A stretch of 64,000 nt of DNA. Source: Coix lacryma-jobi var. lacryma-jobi. Lineage: Eukaryota > Streptophyta > Magnoliopsida > Poales > Poaceae. Of this stretch, positions 33,910 to 45,359 are shown piece by piece. A program made the position numbers and the translations under genes. The notes under the pieces are model-generated. The model made no database searches. It saw only the letters and a list, made by a program, of their open reading frames with translations, and was not told the DNA's origin. The stretch is taken from NCBI GenBank assembly GCA_009763385.1, contig CM019830.1, forward strand, positions 95,668,649 to 95,732,648. Direction: 5' to 3'. Position 1 is the stretch's first letter, and each line of letters begins with the position of its first letter.

Positions 33910-35602
33910 GGTATGGTTTTACTTTTATTTTATTTCCCTTTTCAAATAAATAACATATGTCATGCATGTAACTAAAAAACAGTTATCATTAGTTATATGC
34001 ATAGGTATATGTTAACTTAGCTAGAATAATAAAATCATAATAGGATAGTTTCCCTTTTCACACACATTAGATAGTTTCCCTTTTAATAAAATGAGAACAA
34101 GAGCTCCGACTGAGAAGAAGAAGATCTTTTACCAAGCAAGAAGCCAGCTTGGGAGACTCCCGCTCCAATAAGGTATGTCTCAAGCCTACACTTTACATTC
34201 AGTTCTTAAATTCTATATCTTTTGAATGTCACATGCTTGCCTAAATAACCATTCCATGAATAAAATTGATAAAATCTGCTTAAACAAGTTGAAACCTGAA
34301 TAAGATTTTAATATGTCATGCAAATGCTATTGTTATGGTTTGAATAACTGGTCTTATCTAAGTTGTAGCTTTTGTGGGTTGCACATGCTTTAACTGAAAT
34401 CATGCTTAGTGAGTAAAGTTAGTAAGAAATGGAGTAATTCTTTAAACTTGTTAAGGTGAAATTAGGACCTAATCTGGAGGATTTCTTTTTAAAAATTATG
34501 AAAACCTTGCTAAAAGTTCCTCCTAGATTTTATCCCATCCCACCACCAGCCAAATATTTGTTAGTCATTAGTCAAAACCACAAAGAGCTTTGTTTGTGTT
34601 GAGCTTTGTTAGACCTCATAGATCTTAGTAGAGAAGCTTATCATATCTTTTGAATCAAGATTCACACACACCCCATAAATTGCCTAATTTCCACTTTGGA
34701 AGTTTGCAACCACCAAATAAATTGCTTATTCTCTACACCGGAGATATGCAATACCCTGCCAAACATCCCATTGCTAGCCTTATGCTTATTCCTCACACTG
34801 GGAATAAGCATTTCTCCCTCTCCCCTTTTTTCATTTCTGAAATCCTTTCCTATAGATGTCTGGGGAAATCTAGAGCCAAAAAAACAGAGAGAAGAAGAGA
34901 GAATGAGCAAAGTAGCTCAAGAGAGGACTATGTCCTGAAGAAAAAAAAGTGAGCAAAGTAGCTCAAAAGAGGACTATGTCCTAAGAAAATGTGAGGACAC
35001 ATCTTTTGTCTACTCACTATGAATCCAAAAAAAGAGAGAGAGAGAGAGAATTATCATTAGCTCTAGACCCCAGAAATTAACTAGGAAAGATTATGAAATG
35101 TCTCTCTATACACTTCCACATAACCACACATGCACATCTTGATCAATTTTTATGATTTGCTGCTGCTCCTTATGATCTGAGTGTCTAGCTTAGCAATAAA
35201 CATCAGGCAATTTGCTCATGGTTCTTAGCCTACCTATAACTCCACATATCATTCTTTAGAAATAGGAGAGGCTACATTTTGGCCTAAGTGAGGATTTAAA
35301 CACCATTGAGTGATTGAGTGAATCTTGGAGGACTTAAGCAAGTTGTTATCTTTTGAAAACCTTGAAAAACCTCCAGACAAAATCCTAGTCAAACCTAAGC
35401 AAGATAAAAGTTTCCTATCTACTACTTTATTTCACTCTTGCATGTTTGAAGTGAAAAGCTATAAGCCCCACATTGCTATGATTAATGATATATGCTAAGT
35501 TATTTCTCACTATACAGTATGCACTTGCAGACATCTTAAGTTGCTATCCATTTCATGCTCAATGCTTAAACCGCATTGTTGCTCGAGGACGAGCAACAGG
35601 TT
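33910..35602 (+). other. Non-coding interior of element C
   Basis: 1.7 kb with no domain in any frame. It has a small duplicated phrase (GAGCAAAGTAGCTCAA...GAGGACTATGTCC near 34903 and 34952) and a GA microsatellite near 35032-35050. The CTCGAGGACGAGCAA phrase at 35582, just before the polypurine tract, is a common mark of Athila/Tat elements. Confidence 0.6.
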
Positions 35603-35615
35603 AGCTTGGGGAGCT
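35603..35615 (+). other. Polypurine tract of element C
   Basis: AGCTTGGGGAGCT immediately before the 3' LTR start TGTTGATGG; it would prime plus-strand synthesis. Confidence 0.7.
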
Positions 35616-37098
35616 TGTTGATGGTCCTTAAACACCTATTTTACCATCAATATTTGACCCTAAAATCCACCAAAAAGGCATGAAATGTAGTCAAATAGGT
35701 TTCAAACTAACCAAATTCCACATGTCCATAGATTTTTATTTTAATGCATGAATTTGAACCAAATTTGGACATATGGACCCACCAGAGGCCAAGCTCACTC
35801 AGTAGGGCCCAAATGGGCCTAAGGGGGGTGGCGCCCGCCACCTCTAAGTGGCGCCTGCCACTTGGGTTGGCCCAAGTTCCACTCCCTGCCATGTCACCGA
35901 TCTGTGTGACCTCCCCAAGGCCAAATCTCCAGTTCAGGTTTTGCTCTTGTTACTCAAGCACTTTACTATATTCTATTTCATCATTTCAAGTATTACTTTA
36001 TTCTACTTTTCAGTATTGAGTGTAATACTTGATTGATTGCTTGAGTGCCTAGCTATCCTACAGTTCAATTCACTTAGCCATAGTAGTTAATCTCTAGTGA
36101 GCTTAGTGATTGATCTTTGCCAATAGGTTGCTTAGTTAGTTTAGTGTTTATCTTATTAAGTCAAGTATTTGCTCTGACGTCCGCAAGGGTATCTCTATTC
36201 AAAGCTAGGGTAGAGATAGTTAGAATATAGTTAAGCGTGGTGCTTAGTTATAGACTTACCTTCAGATACGGCTGGACCCCCGGATAGCTGTGGTAGCAAG
36301 CAGGTGGTGACAGCTCTGTGCGCCTTGAATTCCACCACGTAGTTGGCCCAGTTTAACAGTAAGGCTCGTTGTGCTAGCGTTCAACCTAAGTAAGTGGTAA
36401 AGGCTAGTACGCCTCGATACTTGACAAGATAGGAATAAAACTTTACTTAACTTAGTTGCTTTATTGACTTTTGCCTGCCTTGCTTCATAACTATCTTGCT
36501 TCGTAGTTATCTTGCTTTGTAGTTATCTTGGATTAGTTATCAGTAGTTAGTAGTAGTTAGTTAGTTATCCTTTAGTTAACCTATTCCCTTTATCTACCTA
36601 TCCATCCACCTTACCTTAGCCATCCATTTCATCCTTACCTATCCACCCATATATTCTTTCTAGCCTTTCATCTTCCCTTCTCCCCTTTTCCTTTTCTTAT
36701 TTCTTCGACTCTCATCTCCTCCTTGATTCAACTCATACACCACCCTAGCCTTCCCTTGGGATAAAATAAATCGACACCTGGTACTCCCAGGCGAAGTGCT
36801 ACTACGATAGTTCTGTGCGCTTGCAGAATCTCCTCCTGGTAGATTGCATTCTCTCTAGCTAGCTCCTACTAGTGTCGGGATTGACAACCCCGCTTGGCAT
36901 TAGTAGATAGCTGCTTTAGCTCCACTCCTTTAGGTATAGTGACTGGTCTTGCTTCAAGCACTTCTGACGCCGTTGCCGGGGATAGACTCCATAGTCTACC
37001 CCTAGTAACAACGTTAGCAAGTGCCAACAAGCATTCCTGGGCCGTTACCGGGGATAGTTGCCTAGCACTATCTTTAGTGAAGCTAAGAACTACCAACA
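35616..37098 (+). repeat. 3' LTR of element C with internal deletion
   Basis: 1483 bp. It matches the 5' LTR except for loss of the segment equivalent to about 30195-30681, with only CT shared at the breakpoints. The loss removes both candidate TATA boxes and the GGTGGCGCCC copy at 30373. Near 35825-35860 it also has fewer GGTGGCGCC units. Confidence 0.85.
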
Positions 37099-37103
37099 CC
37101 AGG

Positions 37104-38824
37104 GGAGATGCAGCTACTCCACTTCTTGGAGTAAACCTACAACCCATCTTCGAGCAAGATGAAGAAGATGCAGAAGATGAAGCAGAACCCATTGATCATC
37201 CAAGGCTCAAGCAAACTATTCAACGAGATCATCCCGTTGACAACATCCTTTTGAGTCTTCGAAAGGGGGTAACGACATGCTCTCATTTGGAAAATTTCTG
37301 TCAATATTACTCGTTTGTTTCCTCTTTGGAACCTCTCAAGGTAGAAGAAGCTCTTGAAGATCCAGATTGGGTGATGGCCATGCAAGAGGAGCTTAACAAC
37401 TTCGAGCATAATCAAGTATGGTCACTTGTGGAAAGACCAAATACCAATGTTATTGGACCAAATGGGTCTTCCGCAACAAGCAAGATGAAGAAGGTGTGGT
37501 GACAAGGAACAAGGCAAGATTGGTAGCTCAAGGTTTCACTCAAGTAGAGGGTTTGGACTTTGAAGAAACATGCATGCACCGTTGCTAGACTTGAAGCCAT
37601 TCGGATTCTTTTAGCCTATGCAGCCCATCACAACTTCATGCTATATCAATGGATGTGAAGAGTGCATTTCTCAATGGCCCTATACAAGAGTTGGTGTATG
37701 TTGAGCAACCACCGGGTTTTGAAGATCCCAAGTTCTCCAACCATGTCTTCAAACTCCAAAAGGCGCTCTATGGGCTTAAACAAGCACCTAGAGCATGGTA
37801 TGAATGCCTTAAGGAATTCTTGCTCAAACAAGGCTTTGAAATAGGCAAAGTCGATCCTACTCTCTTCACTCATAAAGTCAATGGAGATATTTTTGTGTGC
37901 CAAATATATGTTGATGACATAATATTTGGTAGTACTAACAATCCTTTTGTGTGAGTTTTTAGGATCATGACTAAGAGATTTGAGATGTCTATGATGGGTG
38001 AGCTTAAGTTCTTCCTTGGTTTTCAAATCAAGTAATTGAAGGAAGGGACTTTTCTTTGCCAACCAAGTACACCCCATGATATGTTGAGAAAGTTTGACAT
38101 GGTGAACGTCAAGCCCATCAAAACTCCCATGCCAACTAATGGACATCTTGATCTCAACATAGAAGGGAAAGCCGTGGACATCAAGGTATATCGCTCCATG
38201 ATCGGCTCCCTACTCTATTTGTGCGCATCTAGGCCCGATATTATGCTTAGTGTGTGCATGTGTGCTAGATTTCAGGCTAACCCAAAAGAGTGTCACTTAG
38301 TGTCCGTTAAGAGAATCTTGAGATATCTAGTTCACACTCCAAACCTTGGCTTGTGGTATCCTAAGGGCTCCAAGTTCGAACTACTTGGCTATTCAGATTC
38401 CGATTATGCCGGTTGTAAAGTAGATCGAAAAAGCACTTCGGGGACATGTCAATTCCTTGGACGCTTGTTAGTATCTTGGGGTTCTAAAAAGCAAAATTGT
38501 GTAGCCCTTTCCACAGCCAAGGCCGAGTATGTTGCAGCAGGTGCATGTTGTGCGCAACTACTTTGGATGAGGCAAACCCTTTGTGATTTCGGATGTCATT
38601 TTACCCATATCCCACTCTTGTGTGACAATGAAAGTGCCATAAAACTTGCAAACAATCCAGTGAGTCACTCAAGAACTAAACATATAGACATCCGACATCA
38701 TTTCTTGAGAGATCAGGAAACCAAAGGAGATATCGCAATTCGTCATGTGAGCACCGACAAACAACTAGCCGATATCTTCACTAAGCCTCTTGATGAGTCA
38801 AGGTTTTTGTGCTTTGAGGAGTGA
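37104..38824 (+). pseudogene. Reverse transcriptase and RNase H of element B pol
   Basis: This resumes after the CCAGG duplication of element C. Copia RT blocks: DPDWVMAMQEEL, ARLVAQGFTQVEGLDFEET (after a frameshift near 37470), MDVKSAFLNG and the catalytic YVDDIIFG near 37905. RNase H/connection blocks: YRSMIGSLLYL, GYSDSDYAGC, KQNCVALSTAKAEYVAA and the end block TDKQLADIFTKPLDE. The RNase H frame (38036-38824) is intact for 262 codons and stops normally. Frameshifts near 37470, 37590 and 37950-38035 inactivate the RT. Confidence 0.9.
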
Positions 38825-39785
38825 ACTAAATATTCTTGACTCTCGTAACGTAGTTTGAAACCTAGTATGCTTGATTGATCAACTACTATGACCTAGGCAA
38901 ATCGATTTCAAAACTTTCATACATTGTGTTTCAAAATCTTTGAAAAAGAAACTTGCTTGAAATGACCATTGTTTTGTATTGATTGATTGTCACTAGTCAT
39001 AACATGCAAGCAGTACTTGTCCACTCCAAAGAAGAGATATAGTAACTTAGAGATAAACTTGATCTGTGGTAGCTGTCGGACAGTGCCGGGCCAACCGCGG
39101 AAGGGCCGGGCCCCGGCAGTGTCGCGGCTGGCGCGGCAATGCCACGACTTGTCGGTTCAGCCTGAATCGACTGTTACCGTGCGGGGGCAAAGGGAAAACC
39201 CTTTTCTATCCTTACCCGACGGCTTCACCTTTCCCTCTCTCTCTCTCTCTCTCTCTCTCTCATTCTTATCCATTGACTGCAAGTCTCTTTCTCCCTTTCT
39301 CTCTCGGGCGGTCAAGGGAGAGAGGCGACCGTAGCTTGCGCCGGCGATCTCCTGGCATCTCCGACCACTAGAGGTGCCGCTCGGGGATCTCCTTCGGTGC
39401 AGCTTCGTCCTCCCTTCTCCAAGGGTCTCCTTTCCATTTCCTCTCCATCTCAAGGTGAAATTTCAAATCCCTAACCCTAGTTTTCCCGATTTGTAAAATG
39501 CGCCATGGTTGTTGTACTTAGAGGTTGTAGAAGGGTTTGTAGGTGATAGGGAGGTAGTAGAAATGATGGATGTGGTGTTTCTTGGCTCAGACCTGGCCTG
39601 CCCACGCGACAGTGTCGCGCTCTGCGTGGCAGTGCTGGGCCCCGGCAGTACCGCTCCCCGAGCGGCAGTGCCGGACCATGAGCAGGGGCTTGATCCAAGC
39701 AACACCCTATTCATCAAAGTCTATTGCCTCACTATAACCTACTATCTCTTATGCAGTCTTCTAATTCACAGTTTCCATGTTTTAG
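38825..39785 (+). other. Spacer between pol and the envelope-like ORF of element B
   Basis: Non-coding. It contains decayed family palindromes (39085-39150, 39605-39675) and a (TC)n microsatellite (39236-39262). At its end a pyrimidine-rich stretch followed by CTAATTCACAG (39761-39771) resembles a 3' splice acceptor 15 bp before the envelope-like ATG. Confidence 0.5.
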
Positions 39786-41348
39786 ATGTCGAGAGGAGGA
39801 GATGATGAGAGAAGGGTGAAGCAAAGGATGGATCCGCTCAGGGGGAGGAGCAAGCAGCGGTCTCGCAGAGGACGGTCTAGCTCTCAGGGGGAGGATGTGA
39901 CCGCGAGGCAGCAGATCTGTGATGAGGTTCGCCTGCAGATGCAAGGGTGACAGATTCGGGATGACCTCTATCCCAACACACCAGAGCATCTTGCAGAGGT
40001 CAGCAGAACCCACTTGCAGGCCTACACCGAGGATGTGCAAGAGAGGCCTCCACAGGACACAAAGGACAGGCAGCCCGTGTCTTATTATCAGCAGTTCAGC
40101 TCAGTGAAGACATAGCGCCAGCTCAATCCCTACAACACTCAGAAGGATATGGCCATTGACTACAGGTTCTGGAATGAGTTCCATTCCGACTTCTACCGCT
40201 CAGTCTTGTACAATGCCAAGAAGCAAAATATATTGAGTATGAACTATGTTGATTGGGAGCACCTGGAGGCCAAGCATGACCGTGACATTGACAGGGTGGT
40301 GGCAGCTTGCAAGGCAAGGAATATGTATGACTTGATGGGTTTCAGCTATAATTGGAACACAGAGATCATCCATCAGTTTCATGCCACGCTCTATGTGGAC
40401 AATGTGGTGGAGGAGATGCATTGGATGACCGAGGGTCGTCACTACAAGGTCACTTTTGAGACCTTTGCTAGGATCCTCGGTTTGGGCAGCGAGGATAGAG
40501 AGCTTGACAGTCTGCACCAGGAGAGGACATTGACTGATAATGAGATTGCATTCATGTATGAGGATCCTTGGAAGGCAGACGGGTTGGTCAAAGGGCTGAA
40601 GGGCTATTACTACATGTTGAACAACTTTTTCAGGCAGACTCTTAACCCCAAAGGGGGTTCCCATTCTAACCTATATGGATATGGCAGGAATATGTTGGCT
40701 AGAATGGCTCCCAGGGTAAATCACTTCTCCATCTCTAGTTTTATTTGGACTGAGCTTCAGGTGGAAGCCGAGGATGCTAGGAAGGCAGTGCTCTATGCCC
40801 CCTACATCATGTATATCATAGAGATGGTCTCCGGTTACACCTTCACTAATGATGGGTTGCATGAGTCATACAGAGCAGAGAAGAAGAGAGCGGCAGTAGG
40901 AGCAGCAGCAGTTGACAGGCCAGAGAGCTCCCACCCTTCCTCCCAGAGGAAGGGGAAGAGCAAGCTGGCCAAATGGATTAAGGCGATCTTCTCCACTTGC
41001 ACCTATGCAGCCCAGACAGCTCACCAGGCACTCATTGAGCAGCGTGCAGAGCGAGAGCGGCCGGGTCATTCTCCGTTACCTCCACCCCACTCTCCACCTC
41101 AGTTTGACCTCTCCAGCCTTGACTCAGATGACATAGACTCCGACGGTGACGAGGAGCAGGAGGAGGTGGTGCCTGAGCCATCTCGTCGTTCTACACGCAC
41201 CTCGACACGCTACACCAGTACTACCCATCGCCATGGGAAGGCCGTTGTAGAGTCTTCTGACGACGACGATGATGGCGATGACGACGACGATGATGATGAT
41301 GAGACCGAGGAGGTTCAGTGGGACAAGATAGCTTCTGATGACGAGTGA
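39786..41348 (+). pseudogene. Envelope-like/accessory ORF of element B with two in-frame stops
   Basis: The ATG at 39786 gives MSRGGDDERR, basic like the start of the homologous ORF at 6041. The frame has stops at 39948-39950 and 40113-40115 and is then open to 41348. The shared central domain includes YRFWNEFHSDFYRSV, YVDWEHLEAKHD, QFHATLYVDN and MHWMTEG; an Asp/Glu-rich tail ends it. In element A the acidic tract is N-terminal and here it is C-terminal, so domain order differs outside the core. Without the stops it would be about 520 residues. Confidence 0.8.
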
Positions 41349-42032
41349 GTGTTTGGACACTCTTCTCTTCTCTCTACTTCTCTCTTTTTGGTGACTTGTT
41401 GCCAAAGGGGGAGAATTAGGTGAAGAGAAGGGGGTACAACACTTTCTTTCATGTCCCATCGTTTTAGTAGTAGTGAGAGTTGTGAGTTGTGAGAGTTTGA
41501 TTCGATCAAAACTCTATTTTGTAATAATACTCTATGTTGCTACTTCTTAGATTTGGATGTGGACATGTACGTTTGTATGGTTATTTAGCTTGTCATATCA
41601 TGTTTAGACCTGTTATTTATCATGCTTTGTGGCTGTTTAATATTCCGCTGTGTTTGTTGTCTGGAAACCTGAGCGGAAGTGCCGCTCCAAGGCCGGCAGT
41701 GCCGGGCTCCGGCAGTGCCGGGCTCCGGCAGTGCCGCGCCTAGAGCGGCAGTGCCGCTCTGGCAGACAGGCAGCAAACCCCTCTGATGTGCATAAACTGT
41801 CATTCGCATCACATATTTATTCTTGACACAGTGTTTCTGCACCCCACAAAGCTGTTAGATGTGAAACTGAACCTACTTTACACTTTCAAATATGTGAATG
41901 TTGGCCTCTAATGCCAATTTGAGATTTTAGCTCTCATTCACACATTTAGGGGGAGGTTTCACACCTAAGCTTCTAAATCTCAAGTATTGTACCTTTCTCT
42001 TGTAAGCTTCAATTGTGTTGTCATCAATCACC
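41349..42032 (+). other. 3' non-coding region of element B
   Basis: A purine tract CAAAGGGGGAGAA at 41403-41415 follows the ORF, then a tight cluster of CGGCAGTGCCG palindromes (41694 and three more up to 41756). Several T-rich stretches follow. No gene is seen. Confidence 0.55.
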
Positions 42033-42045
42033 AAAAAGGGGGAGA
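42033..42045 (+). other. Polypurine tract of element B
   Basis: AAAAAGGGGGAGA one base before the 3' LTR start TG. Confidence 0.85.
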
Positions 42046-42046
42046 T

Positions 42047-43282
42047 TGTAAGTGCAATCAAGCCCTAATTGTGGGTTTTGGTGATAATCACCACACGATT
42101 GGAGAACTAATGAGATTTATCAAGATGACAAGCAGGCTTATGATGAGAAAGGATGGTGCACATCTGTTGGTGGACCCCTCATACTACATTTCATCGGTTC
42201 CGGACTCAAAAGTTCTACAACAAGCTTTTTCATATGTATTTGAGTTATAGGATTGTCGTACTATCAAGGGGGAATGAAAATGCATCGCTATGGCTGAATG
42301 ATATGTGCTCAAAACCAAATCTAGCCATCCTTGCTTTTAACCAAGGACAGCTGCACACAAAATTCTGATCTTCTGTCTGTCTGGTAGGCGCGGCAGTGCC
42401 GGGCCGCGGCACTGCCGGGCAAAGGCCGGCACTGCCGTGACTTGTTTCAACCGTTGGATGGCAGAGGGTATTTATTCCACTCTCCTGCCACCCCAACGGT
42501 CACCCACGACCATAACTCTTCTCCTACCTCCAGACAAGGCTTCCTCTCCCCATTGAAGGCTCCCAAGCTCTCTCTCACCAAATCTTTGATTCCCATTGAT
42601 TCCAAGTGAGTTAGAGCCTCAAACCTTCACCAAAGAGAAGCCCTAGCTGAGATCTATTGCCTAGAGCGCTTGATTTGAGCCATAGCCAGTGGATTTGCTT
42701 CTATTACTCTTGGGTTCTTGGAACCCTAGCCGGCTAGGCGTCGCCCTTGAGCTAGCCAATTTGTGTGGCGGCCTTGGGAGGTTTGTAATCACTTGTGCAG
42801 CTAGTATTATTACCCCTCACCTCAAGGATTTGGTTCCTTGACTTGAGAACGAGGAAGAGTTGCAAAGCTCATGACCTAAGTTGTCAACCTCAACAACGTG
42901 GAGGTAGGCAAGCCTTGGTGGCGAGCTGAACCACAGGATAAATTACTTGTCTCTTGTGCTTACTTGCATTTATTCAACATACTTGTGAGCTTGTGATAGA
43001 TTCTAGGGTTTGGCCCCGATCTACTTCATACACCATATTTGGCTTGGTTGAGTTGGTTCTGCTGGTTCAGGAAACCTAGAGTAACATTTCCATTCATATA
43101 GATTTGGTTTCTTGTGGCTGGATTTTGAATTGCAGGCTCGGGAAGTATTCTGCACGGCAGTACCGGGCTAAGGCCGGCAGTGCCGGGCTCAGGGCGGTAG
43201 TGTCGGGCCTCACTAATTAAGTTTTGAGCTGTGATTTTTGATAGACCTATTCACCCCCCTCTAGGCCACACAGGTCCTTACA
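42047..43282 (+). repeat. 3' LTR of element B
   Basis: 1236 bp and very similar to the 5' LTR. It keeps intact CGGCAGTGCCG-type palindromes at 42391, 42407, 42427 and 43175, and a TATA-like TATTTATT at 42469. The difference in length from the 5' LTR comes from a shorter C-run near the end and loss of one palindrome-containing segment. Confidence 0.95.
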
Positions 43283-43654
43283 CCGGGCCACTTGGATCGA
43301 AGGAAATGCGGATACATGGGTGTATGCCGAGTCTCTGAGTGATGAGTGATTGTCAACTGGGATAATGCGCATGTTCTTTGGCTTGTGTTGTGCAGGTGTC
43401 GAGCACGGATACAGTGATCAAAGGCAAGGTGAAGGTCAAGTAGAGACGTGCCGTGTCGATGGACCAAGAGTGGCGAAGGGCGGATGTGAGGCTTGGACTG
43501 AGGGACCGGTGGCCTAAGGATCAGCTGTGGTGGCTGACAGCCTGGGACAGCGACGAGCGAAGACTTGCGGGTGGACGGGGTGCACGGGCGGTGCATCCCT
43601 TCTACGGCTCGGTTTGGTGGTTGAGCCACAGAAAAACCACCGAGTGGACGTTTT

Positions 43655-43885
43655 CCAGGTTTGGGCCTCAAAACCTAGGCGCTGATGGTTTCCGAGTTTG
43701 GGCCACAAAACTCGGGCTGAGGACGGTTTCCAGGTTTGGGCCTCAAAACCTGGGTGCTGCGGGTTTCTGAGTTTGGGCCACAAAACTCAGGCGATGGTCT
43801 GCTGGTTTCCCAGTTTGGGCCTCAAAACCGGGGTTTGGCTGTGAACGCTGGTTTCCCGGTTTGGGCCACAAAACCGGGGGTGCGA
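43655..43885 (+). repeat. Six tandem hairpin units in D1
   Basis: Each unit of about 37-46 bp has the form TTTCC(A/G)GGTTTGGGCC(T/A)CAAAACC. The arms on each side of GGGCC are complementary, so every unit is an imperfect hairpin. Units alternate between CAGGTTT/AAACCTG and GAGTTT/AAACTC arms, with paired changes that preserve pairing. Confidence 0.8.
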
Positions 43886-44672
43886 CGTCTGGGAAAAGGA
43901 CAAGCAGAGCGGTGGCGGCACGTGGCGGCAATCGGTGAGGTTGTGTCGAGGCAACGCTACCAGTTGTGCAGGCGTGGCCGTCGGATCACCACCTACCACG
44001 AGTTGGTCCAGAATAACCCTAGGGTTTAGCTGGTTCGCTCTGTAATTAGTTAGGGGTAGAGTGGGAATTAGAATTAGGATAAGTAGGGGGAGACACCCAC
44101 CTCCCCATCCATCTCAGTCATTTGCTCTTTGCTTCTAGGGTTTCCTGCTCTCCCAATCCCCTGCTGTAGCTACTGAGATCCGCAGAGAACCATACCTCTA
44201 TGTACTAGAGATTTTGAGGAAGTGAGACCGTAATCTCACTGTTGTAGCGTGTGGTAGCCACACGGTTGCAGATCGATGACTTGATTCGCGTTTTGTTCGT
44301 GTTCTTCGCGTTCTTCGTTTCTCCGTGATTTTCCCGTCACTCGATCTCCCTCTCTACTGCGTCTTTGCGAAATCCGTTTGAATCAACTTGTTCTTTATAG
44401 TGAGGAGATCATTTCCACTGAAGGAATTCATCAAACTCCTTACGAACAAGTAGATCGGGTTGATTTTGTTTTCATGGCGCTTTTTCGTTCATACTCCTCC
44501 CCTTTCGATTTCCCGGTGATTGAATCGATTTGAGCGGATGATTTCTGGGGGATAGTCTCCTAACTACCTCGTGATCATTCTCTCTAAGTTTGGAAACACG
44601 GGATTGTGATTTGATTCGGATTTGGGAAGAGTTGTGTGAGGGGCGACCGAAATCGCCCTCACTGGGAGGTCA

Positions 44673-44940
44673 CGGACAGTCCGCCGTTTCCCCCCGCGGA
44701 CAGTTCGCGCGTCAGGGACTTGGCCAGATCAGTGGCCACGGGTTCCTACTGTTTGTGTCCAGGTTGACCGGCGGACAGTCCGCCGTTATAACCCGCGGAC
44801 AGTCTAGGACTGTCCAGAGGTGTTTCAGCAACACTGATGTTTTGTGTTTTTAGCCGGCGGACAGTCCGGGATCGGCTAGCGGACAGTCCGCAGTAGCCGC
44901 GGACAGTCCGAGACCCTAGGGCCGGATAGTCCGGGATTCG
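44673..44940 (+). repeat. CGGACAGTCCG palindrome cluster in D1
   Basis: Perfect copies start at 44673, 44772, 44858, 44880 and 44900, with variants near 44696, 44795 and 44922. This is the D1 counterpart of the CGG...CCG palindromes of elements A and B. Confidence 0.85.
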
Positions 44941-45359
44941 GCTGCTTGTTGCAGTTTTGTGTGTTTGCTCTCCCGGCTTCTCGGCTTGGTTTTCGGACTT
45001 CTCGTTTGGTTCTAGAGTTCACCTAGGAACATCTCTAGGTATCTTTGCTACTTGTTAGCATCGGTATTTGGGGATTTCTCGATGTAGCCCTCAATCTACG
45101 TTTGGGACCCGGTTTCTATAGTCAAACTTGCTCCGGTGCTTTCGGCGTTTGACTTGCTATCGTCTTGTGGTGCCTCGCTGTGATCCTAGGGATCATCCAC
45201 CCTCTTCCAAGGGTCGTGGGCATCACGGTTTCGATCGAAGCTCTTGGGGTTGATTTTGGGGACAAAAGGCCAAAGTTTTTTGAGGAATTTTTGAGCTCCC
45301 ATTCACCCCCCTCTAGTCGCCTTGTTATTGCTTTCTCGGTCCTTCAGGAAATCCTTATG

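Larger units (their letters stand above)
29849..37098 (+). mobile_element. Element C: pol-less Athila/Tat-like Gypsy retrotransposon
   Basis: LTRs 29849-31848 and 35616-37098 begin TGTTGATGG and end CCAACA. CCAGG flanks the element on both sides (29844-29848, 37099-37103). The primer site matches tRNA-Asp and the polypurine tract GCTTGGGGAGC precedes the 3' LTR. The interior is only 3.77 kb and encodes gag and an aspartic protease domain, then 1.7 kb of non-coding sequence. Reverse transcriptase, RNase H and integrase are absent, so it would depend on proteins of another element. It sits between integrase and reverse transcriptase of element B. Confidence 0.9.
20633..43282 (+). mobile_element. 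Element B: SIRE/Maximus-type Copia retrotransposon with two nested insertions
   Basis: LTRs at 20633-21888 and 42047-43282 start TGTAAGTGC and end CTTACA. CCGGG flanks both sides (20628-20632, 43283-43287). A tRNA-iMet primer site follows the 5' LTR and a polypurine tract precedes the 3' LTR. Order of genes: gag, protease, integrase, reverse transcriptase, RNase H, envelope-like ORF, all damaged. Insertions E1 (25423-28932) and C (29849-37098) lie inside pol. Without them the element is about 11.9 kb, normal for this lineage. The family carries CGGCAGTGCCG palindromes in LTRs and interior. Confidence 0.95.
43307..45346 (+). mobile_element. D1: solo LTR of a SIRE-like family
   Basis: Starts TGCGGATACATGG, ends TCGGTCCTTCA and is flanked by GGAAA on both sides (43302-43306, 45347-45351). 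Near its end it has the ATTCACCCCCCTCTAG phrase shared with the LTRs of A and B, which suggests the same lineage. There is no internal region, so it is a solo LTR left by LTR-LTR recombination. It interrupts the TNP2 gene. D2 (60845-62892) is a diverged relative. Confidence 0.85.

Noticed and set aside
34650..34952. 100-codon frame in the interior of element C
   Set aside because: Low-complexity basic end, no retroelement domain and no start context; probably chance.
36894..37502. 202-codon frame crossing the end of element C
   Set aside because: It is a fusion artefact joining 3' LTR sequence of C to the resumed pol frame of B across the CCAGG duplication.
43655..43885. CRISPR-like array
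   Set aside because: Units are contiguous hairpins without unique spacers, in a plant LTR with no associated genes.
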